From NCBI GenBank assembly GCA_964036045.1, contig OZ038381.1, forward strand, positions 104,847,367 through 104,911,366: 64,000 nt of DNA. The letters run 5' to 3'. A program made the translations under genes and the position numbers. How positions within the stretch are numbered: the stretch's first letter is position 1; every line of letters begins with the position of its first letter. Under the pieces are notes generated by a model that was given only the letters and a program-made list of their open reading frames with translations, ran no database searches and was not told where the DNA came from. The DNA comes from Eutreptiella sp. 'Long Island Sound 2002' (lineage: Eukaryota > Euglenozoa > Euglenophyceae > Eutreptiales > Eutreptiaceae). Positions 1-9,382 of the stretch are shown here, piece after piece.

Positions 1-256
1 GGGGGGCGCGGTGGGTAAGCGCCCGCAGCCACGGCTGCGAATTGATGCACTGACCGGGGAGTGGCGAAACGGGGAAGCCGGGGAGGGACGACAGCCGAGC
101 CCTGTGAACCCAGGGGACTCCGCGACCAGGCAGGAGGTGCGTCTTGAAGGCCCCCCCCCTAGGACCGGGTGGGGGGGATATCACCTGGCCCGACCAGGTG
201 GCCCCCCGGAGCCAAAAGGCGTCTAGTACCCGCAAAATCAAACCTCAAACCTCAAA
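1..256 (+). mobile_element. 3' terminus of a family A non-LTR retrotransposon
   Basis: This segment matches, almost base for base, the inverted complement of 47,157-47,420, which is the 3' end of the complete family A copy A2. It ends with a short tandem tail, a run of CAAACCT-type 7-mers, and the similarity stops there. A perfect 7-bp hairpin lies at 182-200 (CACCTGG, loop CCCGA, CCAGGTG), and a second small hairpin (GCAGCC/GGCTGC) lies near position 30. The rest of this copy lies left of the window. The small ORFs here are not supported as genes. The identification rests on direct comparison of two segments in this window; the family name is mine. Confidence 0.85.
182..200 (+). other. Conserved 3' hairpin of family A
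   Basis: A perfect 7-bp stem with a 5-nt loop lies about 55 bases before the end of the element. The same stem is kept in copy A2 at 47,213-47,231. Many LINE reverse transcriptases recognise a 3' stem-loop next to a short repeated tail, so this is a plausible template-recognition element; that role is inference. Confidence 0.55.
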
Positions 257-884
257 CCATTGCACCAACAGCAGCCCCCTCTCTGGCCCCCCACCACCCG
301 TTCCGAGCGCGTCACCTAGGGCACACACCGGCCTCACCATCACCCGGTGCATCCCCTGCGTCACCCTCACCATCGGCACCACCGACGACACCAACGCCCA
401 CAGCACCCCCAGCAACACCCTACTCACGGGCAGTACCAGCGGTGCCACCAGCCGGCGCACCTCCTGCAACACCCCACATCAACATCGTCATCACCCATGA
501 CATCACTCGCAGCGCCCTTACCATCGACGTCACCTGCAGCACCCTAACTGCCGACATCACCAGTTACACCACCACCCATTGCACCACCTACAGCAACAAT
601 CAGAGCCGCAGGCCCCCCCGAGCACCCGCCCCGTCACCTACGAGACCATCGGCATCACCAACCCCGTCGGCGCCCGGCGCATCGCCTGAAGCACCCACGT
701 CAGCAACACCAATCCGTTTCGGCGCCTACAGCACCCCCCCGTAGGCATCACCAGCATCTCCTCCAGCCATTGCATTGCCCACAGTGCCCCAGCCAAACCC
801 CCCACGCCTCGGCGCACACATATCCGACACCAACCCCGCCCCATCGCACCACCCACACAAACCAGCCACGCCCAAACTGCCCAC
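257..884. other. C-rich low-complexity DNA, no supported gene
   Basis: The plus strand is rich in CACC, CAGCACC and CCACC strings and poor in G. Open frames occur in several registers as a result of composition. The segment continues in character at 3,030 once the LTR element at 885-3029 is removed, so it is the left part of the C-rich DNA that element entered. I see no motif that identifies a product. Confidence 0.5.
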
Positions 885-1463
885 TGAAGCGGGTTCACAG
901 TGACCGCGATTGCCCGCTAAAGTCGCCGCGCTCTGCTGCAGAACGCAAGCGCAGAATGGCGACATCATATGATTTTCAGAGATCTGCATGGCCTCAGCGC
1001 CTGGCAGTTTTACTGCTTTTGGCAAGGTTTTTTATAATTATTTTTATTAATTTCCGCATATATCGAGTTATTCTGGACAGAGTAGACATGTGTCCGTGCA
1101 CGTGAAGAGCGGCCAAGAGCAGCGCCGCGTATGCATGTAAATACGCGCAAATAGTCTCTTTTTGCGCCAGTCTGCCCTACATGTCTTTCATGTGCAGGAG
1201 ACATGGTGCGAAGAGCCGGGCAAGGTTCTTAGAACTGTTTGTCAAAGCGATGCGTGACAGCAAGAACGACCACGTGTCTTCGCCGTGTTGCCAGGGAGTT
1301 TGGGAGGAGCTCCAGTGAGAGGTTTTGGAAATCATCGTGGATTTGAAACATCGAAGGACTTTCAATGAAAACCTCACGAGTGCCGTCTAAAACTGGGAGC
1401 TCAGCAGCAACTGAACCAGCGCCAAGACTAAGTGCTAAGGAGCAGACCCAGGCTCCCGCGTCA
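885..1463 (+). repeat. 5' LTR of the short LTR element
   Basis: 579 bp, starting TGAAGCGGGTTCACAG and ending CCCGCGTCA. A moderately AT-rich stretch around 1,025-1,070 is the likeliest promoter or polyadenylation region, but no signal is decisive. Confidence 0.88.
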
Positions 1464-1486
1464 GAACAGTTCTAATACCGGGACAT

Positions 1487-2068
1487 GTGAGTGTTCCCCC
1501 TTGCCTGCCCTTGTGTCTCAGTCGGAAGTCAATGCCGTGCAGTGCTTGTGAACGGGCCGGACGCCATGCTGCTGCGCAGAGTCACGAAGACAGCAACTGC
1601 CACGGTGAAGACTGGTTCCGTCAAAGAGATGACCACCTCCAACGTAAGCGCGAGGCGAAGCGAGCGAAGCGTCAAGGAGCCAACTCCAAGCCAGCCCAGC
1701 TCGAGCCAGCGGAGCCAAAGCCAGAGCCGAGCCAGCAAGTGGGACCCCAGCCAGCACCGACCACGTCCGCGGAGACCAAACCAGCGCAGGCTACCGAGGA
1801 AAGACTCGTGTGCGCCGTGGCAGTACTACGGGAGCGTGCAACGGAGGACGTGGAGCGCCTGACCTGGAGCGGCATCGAGGACAATGTGGCCAGGTGGCTG
1901 AGGAAGATCCCGGGCGCGGATTTGAAGACCTGGTGGGAGCTACAGCGCTGTGCAGTGGCGCACCGTCAAAATTACAAGCAGCCCGTGAACTATCCAGTGC
2001 CAGGGACGCCGGACTACTTTCCTATGGCTACGGTGAACGCCCTGTATGAGGAGTGGGTCAAGCGTTGA
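1487..2068 (+). CDS. Unknown protein encoded inside the short LTR element
   Basis: 193 codons, starting 23 bases after the 5' LTR. The N-terminal third is Cys/His-containing and basic (CSACERAGRHAAAQ, then a KRKREAKRAKRQ stretch that could be a nuclear localisation signal). The middle is rich in Pro, Ala, Glu and Gln, with repeated PAQ/EPE strings. The C-terminal third looks globular (ERLTWSGIEDNVARWLRKIP, then a region with WWELQ and YEEWVKR). It is the only substantial ORF of the element and sits where gag would be. It resembles no protein I recognise. It could be a reduced Gag or a captured host segment. The first ATG of the frame is assumed to be the start. Confidence 0.5.
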   Translation: MSVPPCLPLCLSRKSMPCSACERAGRHAAAQSHEDSNCHGEDWFRQRDDHLQRKREAKRAKRQGANSKPAQLEPAEPKPEPSQQVGPQPAPTTSAETKPAQATEERLVCAVAVLRERATEDVERLTWSGIEDNVARWLRKIPGADLKTWWELQRCAVAHRQNYKQPVNYPVPGTPDYFPMATVNALYEEWVKR

Positions 2069-2439
2069 AGCTTCGGCAACCGAGTGGAGACAACGAGAGC
2101 TTGCGCGACAGCTTCAGGAAGCGTGGGTCCGAGCAGGCGAACAGCAGAACGCCGAGTGAGCTTGCGCTGCCAGAAGCCACGGAGGCGTCCAGCGTGCCAA
2201 GAGCAGAACGCCAAGTAGGAGCTCGCGCTGCCAGAAGCCACACCGACGCCGAACGTGCCGAGTGCAGAAAAACAGGTAGAGGCTCGCGCTGCGACAAGCC
2301 GGAGAACATAACCACCACTGGGGCCGCCGGAAGACAAGCCGAGGAGTCGTCACAAAGTTAAAACAAACTGAGGTGGAGACGCCACAAGGGGCCATACGTC
2401 TGTCGTGAGTTTGGAACTGCCGGCCATGGTAAATCTCTT

Positions 2440-2450
2440 AAGGAGGGGGG
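2440..2450 (+). other. Polypurine tract of the short LTR element
   Basis: AAGGAGGGGGG lies directly before the 3' LTR, the usual priming site for plus-strand DNA synthesis. Confidence 0.8.
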
Positions 2451-3029
2451 TGAAGCGGGTTCACAGAGACCGCGATTGCCCACTAAAGTCCCCGCGCTCT
2501 GCTGCAGAACGCAAGCGCAGAATGGCCACATCATATGATTTTCAGAGATCTGCATGGCCTCAGCGCCTGGCAGTTTTACTGCTTTTGGCAAGGTTTTTTA
2601 TAAATACTTTTATTAATTTCCGCATATATCGAGTTATTCTGGACAGAGTAGACATGTGTCCGTGCACGTGAAGAGCGGCCAAGAGCAGCGCCGCGTATGC
2701 ATGTAAATACGCGCAAATAGTCTCTATTTGCGCCTGTCTGCCCTACATGTGTTTCATGTGCAGGAGACATGGTGCGAAGAGCCGGGCAAGGTTCTTAGAA
2801 CTGTTTGTCAAAGCAATGCGTGAAAGCAAGAACGACCACGTGTCTACGCCGTGTTGCCAGGGAGTTTGGGAGGAGCTCCAGTGAGAGGTTTTGGAAACCA
2901 TCGTGGATTTGAAACATCGAAGGATTTTCAATGAAAACCTCACGAGTGCCGTCTAAAACTGGGAGCTCAGCAGCAACTGAACCAGCGCCAAGAGTAAGTG
3001 CTAAGGAGCAGACCCAGGCTCCCGCGTCA
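2451..3029 (+). repeat. 3' LTR of the short LTR element
   Basis: Same length and ends as the 5' copy. It is followed by the CCAC duplication at 3030-3033. Confidence 0.88.
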
Positions 3030-4677
3030 CCACCACGCAGTCCGCCCACGCCATGAACACACCCACACGCACGCCCGCGCCCGGCCACGCCACCCAGGCA
3101 CTACCCGGGAGCCGCGACCACCCACGCAAGCACCACGCCACCACTGCCGCTAAACACCCGCCGTCAGCGCCCCCCGGCCCGGCACCCCAGAGACCGGAAG
3201 CCACTAGGTGCCTGGGGGCCGACACACACACTGGGAACCCAGAGCGCAACAGCCACCCGACCCCCATCCCCCACGACACCCACGCCCACACCAACACCGG
3301 CACCGGCATGCACTCACACCCACGCCCAGCACCAAAAACGCCGCACCCCAGCTACCCCCCCCGGAAAAAAAACAAAAAAGAAACAAAGCAAAATGAACAA
3401 GCAAAAAGAGAGGGGCAAGGGAAAGGCAGAGGAAGAAACCGCGGAGGGACAAGAAGGCAAACACACAGGCCAAAACACACACGCGCGCCCCCACCCCAGC
3501 CAACCCGACCCCGCATGTCCCGCACCCTCCCAGGAACAGCCAAGCCAAAGACCTCCCCCCAAGCACCACCACAACAGACCACCATGAGGAGCCGCCGAGG
3601 ATGACATACGACGCACCGACGCCAACCACACGGACGACACTGACGCAAGCCCCACCCCCACAACCCACCACATCCCCTGCTGCGGCACGCCGACATACAG
3701 TGGTGCCCCCATGGATGCGGTACACCCCAAAAACCTCCTTCAGCCAGCCGACCAGGGACCACCACGGGAGGCACCAAGGGGACACCGCGGAAGACCCACC
3801 CACAGCGAGGTCCCGGCACCCGCGACCAGCCGGTAGCCTACCATGGGCCCACCCCACACCCGAGCACATAGCCACCCCCCCACCGTGGAAACGATACACC
3901 CCAGCCACACACCGCCACTCACCACCCGCGGGCGCCGCACCGGGGCCACAACACGCCCAAGATGCCGCGACCCACCGACCCGCGGACCCCGCAAACGCAG
4001 TAGCCCGGGTGTGGCCCAATACACGGCGCTCCCCGCACCACTGAACCCACTCAACAGTGGGCCAAACCCTTCAATCACCACGCACCCACACCCCCCCGGT
4101 TGCGACACTCCAGTCCCACACACCCCGCCCGGAGGAACGCAGGCTTCACGCCAGAATGACCTCGCACGGCCCACGTACTGAAACACGCCAGAAGGACGAC
4201 CGAGAGACGGCACGGGGCTGCCCCACACCACCAGAGGACCAGCCACGAGCGACCACCCGGCCCATCAGACCTGGACACGGTGCCCCCCCCCCCACCGGGA
4301 AGGCCACCACGCAACCCAACAACACCATACCACACCGCACCCCCCTCCCCCACCCGGGGGCATGAGACACCACAGCCCACCAACACAAGAACGAAGCCGC
4401 GCCTCGCCGACTCCGCACCGCCCCCCCCCCACCGGCACCACCCCTGAAAATCGCGCACACCACAGGCCAGCTCAACGCCCACCACCAGCTACAACCCGAA
4501 CCACGCACAGGGGCAGCACCACCGGCCGGGACAGCTACCAGCGAGCAGCCACACACCACAACCACGTCAAACCGGGCGCTTCCCCGGGCACTGGCGCACG
4601 ACCCCGCACCGGCCGCCCCACGTGCCCCGAGCACCGACATCACACGACCACCGTGCCATGAAGCAGCACCCCAACAC
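3030..4677. other. C-rich DNA upstream of copy A1, no supported gene
   Basis: The plus strand is made largely of C and A with scattered G. An A-rich tract at about 3,365-3,420 resembles one at 30,955-30,990 beyond the other end of copy A1. Long frames exist on both strands through lack of stop-forming bases, but none carries a recognisable domain. This may be the 5' part of copy A1 or older DNA that A1 entered; I cannot place the boundary. Confidence 0.4.
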
Positions 4678-5368
4678 GTGAAAACCCACGATGACCCCAT
4701 GGCCCTGGACATTGACAGCCTGCTAGAGCTTGAGCCCCAACATACGGAGGACACGGAGCAGCATATGGACCTCAGGCCGCCGGAGCTCGAGCCTGCAGCA
4801 AGCGTCCCCGCGGACCCCGGCCCGCATAATGCCCCCCCGCAGCCCCTGCCCCTGCGAGCGGGCGCCCTGGACACACCTGTCCAACGCCCTGCGGTGCCAC
4901 CACCCAACCCTCAAAGCCAGCAAGGGCCCCGCCAAGTACCGGGGGTCCTCCGAGCACGACCTGCCGGACGTCACGGGGCCGGGGCTCCACGGGTATACCA
5001 CCACCCCCCTCTCTCCAGGCGCCCCCACACAAGGATGGGAGGAAGAGTACGCCGTCGACGTCACCAACATGACGGCGTACGTGGAGAGCGTGGAGGACCC
5101 GGAGCAAGACACCATCCTTAGCGTCCTTGCCTACCACAGCTGGAGATGGGGCCACCAAGTCACCCTTCACCGGCCGCAGGACGGACCCCACCAGTGGTCC
5201 CTGGAGCAGACGGCGAAGTGGGACATCATCCTCCAACTCACCCCCGAGGGCTTCTACATCCTCACACACAGCGGATCACCCGACACCACACCCACTGCAC
5301 AGGCGCTGCCGCTAGCCCAGCCCCAGGAGGACGACGCAGACACCCCCCCCCGGGAGGAATGTAATTGA
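4678..5368 (+). CDS. Start of ORF1-like region of copy A1 (frameshifted)
   Basis: The first open stretch starts at ATG 4678 with an acidic N-terminus (MALDIDSLLELEPQH). The better-looking continuation is in the next frame (open 4730-5368), which implies a frameshift near 4,870. That continuation contains EEEYAVDVTNMTAYVESVED and a hydrophobic patch, WDIILQLTPEGFYILTHSG. The frame ends at TGA 5366-5368 but stays protein-like afterwards in the same register. No family is recognised. Position ahead of an endonuclease-RT region makes an ORF1/Gag-like role the default inference. Confidence 0.4.
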
Positions 5369-5509
5369 TACCCCCCCACAGCCACCACCGAACACATGCC
5401 GCACCGGATCACCTAGCGTCACCTCCCCCAGGACTACCATGCCACCAGCGACTCCCGGGGACGCCGCACACTGCCCCTCCAGTGGGCATCACCCGAAAGC
5501 ACCTTCACG

Positions 5510-6967
5510 TTGGGGGAAATCCTCCCCCGCGCCGTGGCGGTCACGTACCTGTGGCTCCGGGACCTGGAGACACACACGCAGCCCCCTGGCACACACCTCC
5601 CCCTCACCCTAGAAGGAAAGGCCGCCATCGAAAATTTTCACACAGCGCAGGGAGAGGACTACCCGACAACGAACGCAGACACCGCGGTATGGCTGCATGC
5701 TCACGAGCACACCACACCCCCCACCGTAGTACCGGGGTCACACCCCTAGCACGTGGTCATTGTACGACTGCCCACAGGGGCAGGCACAGGAGGCGCCCAA
5801 CAGGGATGGGAGGACAGGTGGGCACACCTGTGCGCCTCCCTGCACGATGGGCTGCACAGGCCCTCCGCCACCACGGCCGAATCCCACACCGGGGCGGCCC
5901 CCCCCACTGGGGTCTGGGCCTACACGCGCACCCTCCACCGCGAGGCAGCAGAAGCCCTCAAGACCGCCATCTCCCACCACCAGGGCCTCGTGCGAACCCT
6001 CCACGATAACACGCAAAAGGGCTACACCCTATGGTGGCACCATCCCGCACCAGAATGGGGCCTACAACCACCGATAGACAAGCCTGGCATCGGCCCAGAC
6101 CTCACAGCTGTCGCGCAGGCCGTCGCCAGCATGGCCCAGCAAGTTGCGGCGACACCCCAATGGGCACCGTCCATCATCACAGAAACGGCGGCACGCCACA
6201 ACCCAGCTTTTGCACACTTCAGGGGACGCCCCCTTCATCCCATGCTACGGGACCTCGACCTCCCTGCTCACGATGCGTGGGCCGTCCACATCCTCGTGCC
6301 CCACGACACCGCGCCCAAGACAGGAGACGCGACGGCACGCACCACCAAAAGACTCCCCAATACCGCACTCCACTACGACATACCGACGCCGAACGTCATT
6401 GTCAGCCACAACACCGGTCGCAACCACTACTACCTCCAGGCCATGCATGAGCGCTCCCCGATCACCATATACACCTTCACCACCTACGCTGGCATCCAGC
6501 CACCGCAACACAACCTGTGTCCGGCATGGAAGCATCCACTACAGGTCGCCCCAATCCCGCGTAAAAGACCCGCGCACAACGCGCCCCCTCCCACCGACAG
6601 CGGCGCCCTCCACGCAACCCGCAGACGGGCCGCGGCACACCACCAAAACCACCTGCTCCCACGCATTAGCGCTGGACATGGCACCGTCACCGAGGCCACC
6701 CACAAAAGCACCTTGAACGTACTGGCCCGCAAGCTACGCCCCAAAATGGCACTGGAGGACACACTCTGGATATACTATGGCGAAAGGCGCACGGCACGGG
6801 TGGCGGACCTCCGCACTATCAACCCCCGCCACATCCAGCGCGCGGTAGGGCCCTTCACCGTGTATGCGGTACCGCACCCCATAACAGCCCAATGCACCCA
6901 CTGCAACCCCCGGTGCGCGCTCCCATGCGCGGGCGCTCTGCAGCAACCCCTGCCCACCCCTACCTAA
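5510..6967 (+). CDS. Central ORF1-like region of copy A1, unknown domain
   Basis: One register is open at 5510-5749 and 5753-6967 (404 aa), split by a single TAG at 5747-5749. It is in the same register as the preceding block. The larger part is a mixed globular-looking sequence with conserved-looking segments such as LPAHDAWAVHILVPHD and NVIVSHNTGRNHYYLQAM. The HYYLQ end loosely recalls the last strand and His of OTU-type cysteine proteases, which some plant and algal LINEs carry, but I do not see the matching catalytic Cys block. I therefore leave it unassigned. The C-terminus has a CTHCNPRC cluster. The frame ends at TAA 6965-6967. Confidence 0.45.
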
Positions 6968-8506
6968 AGGGGGGGCATATACCTCGGCACTATACCCGGG
7001 GACCCACACCTCTACCTCCTGCCCGCGGCGGACCGCCACCACGCCATACCGCTACACCTTGTCGAGCACCTGGCGGTGGGACCATCCCCCTTCCAGAAGC
7101 GCCCCCCCCACATCCCATTCGACGGATCCCGCCAGATGAGCCGACGCACGCCAAGCCTGGATCCAAACGCGCCATCGCACTCCTCACCCTAAAGGCGGAA
7201 GCCACCATCCCCCGAGACCTGCAGGGGGAAAACCACCTCATGGTGGAAGGGCCGATCGAGCACGTCCTGAACGCAGCCATGTACGCCACGGCGTCCGCCT
7301 CCCGCCTCTGCAGGGACCGCCCCTCCCCACCTCTGGCTCAGGCAGCGCAGGACGCCCCCGACACGGGCCCTACCGCCGAAGACATCCACCAAATCCTCAC
7401 CATGCGAGCACCCCCGAAGACCAACCCCGAGGTCTGCCCCATCCAAGCTCGTCAGCTGGGACGCCATGAGCGCCCCCCCGGCCACCACGGAGGTCCACAT
7501 CCTCAAACACCGGGACACCTGGTGGGCAGTGGAATGGGACGACCACGGCAAGGTCAGACGGGCAACAGCACACGCCCCCGACGATGAAGTCCCGCACCCA
7601 CCACGCGGAGGGGACCGCTTGTGACTCGCCGCACGCGTTCCACACACCCCAGAGGCAGCCTGGGAAGCGCTGCACTACGCCGTCTACTGGGTGCAGGGGG
7701 CGCCAGAGGGCCCCCTCCCCCCGGAACGCACCCCAGCGTGGACACGCCACGCCACCCGCTACACGGCCCACATGCGCTGCCACGGAGCAGGTACCTGGCA
7801 CCGGCCCCTCACCTGGCCCACGGACCCGCCCGACGCCCTGCAGGAGGCCGAGGAAGTGCTTGGCCTCATGACCGAGCAAGTGTTCCAGCTGAAGGACACC
7901 GTCCCCACGTCCAAGCCCGACGTCCCAGCTGCCCGTGAACACCCCGTGTTTGCACCAGGCCACGCACAAGTACAGCAGCCCCAGGGCGCACCTCCCCAAT
8001 GGTGACAACCCAATGCCCGGCGCTGCCAAGGTGCGAAGAAGCGCAAGGCCCCCGCACAGGCAAAACCCGCACCCAAGCCAAGAGCCAAGTCGAAGAGGCA
8101 GACCGAACAGGAAGCCGCTGCCCTGTATCCCGAGTACGCCATCGGTACCTGGGTGTAGCTGCCCTCCGAGTACGCCACCGCCGCGGGCCCCTCCAAGTGG
8201 ATATGAGCCGCAGGTGAGGTCAATCACCGGTACCGCGTCAAAGGGGACCACCAGGGGTTCAAGATCCACGTCAAGTGGGACCCAGCCACCCCCAACAACA
8301 AGAATCTGGGGCGCACCATTGAACCCTGGCGAGACCAAAACGGTCGTGAGATCGTCCCCATGCAGCTATGCACCCCCGACATGGAGCACCTCACCGGCAC
8401 GGACTACACAGGCGAAGTCCACTGTGCATGGCCCCTACCCCAGCCCCAGAAGCGGAACAGTAAGGCACCCGCTGCTCAGGGTTTCATCGACCTCCTCGAC
8501 GCTTGA
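6968..8506 (+). pseudogene. C-terminal part of ORF1-like region of A1, with chromodomain-like segment
   Basis: Pieces of coding-looking sequence continue in the same register as the previous block: about 6,968-7,185, 7,691-8,005, and 8,216-8,506, separated by stops; one piece at 7,150-7,590 needs another frame. A Lys/Ala/Pro-rich basic linker lies near 8,030-8,110. The last piece (97 codons) contains VNHRYRVKGDHQGFKIHVKW followed by a Pro/Asn insert and TIEPWRDQNG. This follows the layout of a chromodomain core (basic/aromatic strand, YxVKW, then the WEP-like strand). The similarity is by eye only. Chromodomains usually help target retroelements to chromatin. TGA codons at 8204 and 8504 bound the piece. 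Confidence 0.4.
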
Positions 8507-8589
8507 CGGGGCCCGGGCCGGACACCGCCCGCCCCCACAACTACCTGTCCCCAGAAACCGGCGCCTGCAGAGGCCCACGCCCGCATCAA

Positions 8590-9382
8590 CATCCTCAACG
8601 AGCCCGCGGTCACCTACAACCCCAGCGAGGCCGCCACACTGCAAGCCATGCCCGGGCCACACCGCCAAGGCGCAGACCTCCTGGGGTTCCTGGAGCAAGC
8701 CCTCCGCAGAGCGGACCAGCCCGAACCGGCACCGATCCTGGACCCGGAGGGGAACAAATATCATGCCCACTGGCAACGGGGGGTGCCCCTCTACCACAAG
8801 ACGTCGGTCACGGTGCATGCCCACCCCGACCTCGGAGTGGATGGTCACCTCGGAGCGTACGAGTGCGTGGGGCCCGGATGGCAGCTAGAGGTACTACTCA
8901 CGCACGTCCCATTCGTGGAGGAGACCAAGGACTTTCTGGACACCCTGAGCCGGGCGTACCGCCGCCTCTCCCTCCTGGCACCCACCATCATCATAAGCAA
9001 CCTAAACGCCGCCCCCACCGACTACGACCGCACCAGCGCACCCACAGCAACCGACATAGCTGTCTGGGACGCGATGCACCAACTGGGCCTCACCGACCCC
9101 ACGACAGGACTCACCGGCACATCCTCCCTTTACGCCCACCAAGCCGGCACCCACCCCTCCCGCATCGACACGTGCTACGGGGACGCAACCAAGGTTCGCG
9201 TCCACGAGGCGCCCTCCGGGGACCTCCTGCCCACGGGCACGGGCCACCGACCCCTCTACATTGACCTCATCATCCCCAACCTACCTTCCAACGCAGCCAC
9301 TCTGCCAGACAACACCCTCCTACCCACAACGCCCCGGCCGAGGACGACCACGGCGTCTGGCACAGGTACAACAGTGCGCTAG
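8590..9382 (+). CDS. APE-type endonuclease domain of copy A1 (degenerate)
   Basis: The open stretch (ATG at 8648, 244 aa, coding-looking from about 8,590) has the layout of the exonuclease-endonuclease-phosphatase fold that nicks target DNA in non-LTR elements: an N-terminal INILNEPAVTY strand, IIISNLNAAP where GDFN is usual, SRIDTCYG for the SRID-Y strand, and TGHRPLYID where SDHxPV is usual. The Asp of the GDxN motif is Asn here and the Asp of SDH is Gly, so the catalytic centre looks damaged. Copy A2 keeps GDTN and SDHLP. The register is the same as ORF1, hinting at one long original ORF. It ends at TAG 9380-9382; the coding signal moves to the RT frame near 9,340-9,370. Confidence 0.65.

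Larger units (their letters stand above)
885..3029 (+). mobile_element. Short non-autonomous LTR retrotransposon, complete
   Basis: Two direct repeats of exactly 579 bp bound a 987-bp interior. They begin TGAAGCGGG and end GCGTCA, following the TG...CA rule. By eye they differ at about 15 positions, roughly 97 percent identity. The 4 bases CCAC precede the left repeat (881-884) and follow the right one (3030-3033), as expected for a target duplication. A polypurine tract (2440-2450) abuts the right LTR and sets the orientation. There is no protease, RT or integrase, so mobility would need enzymes from another element. The primer site is not obvious. It fits the broad TRIM/LARD-type class but carries an ORF. 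Confidence 0.88.

Noticed and set aside
3204-4907. Minus-strand ORFs of 250-270 aa opposite the C-rich DNA
   Set aside because: They are Gly/Val/Cys/Trp-rich translations of C-rich low-complexity sequence, without motifs and overlapping open frames in all registers.
5753-6967. OTU-type cysteine protease in the ORF1-like region
   Set aside because: Only a vague HYYLQ-type ending fits; the Asp-Gly-x-Cys block is not visible.
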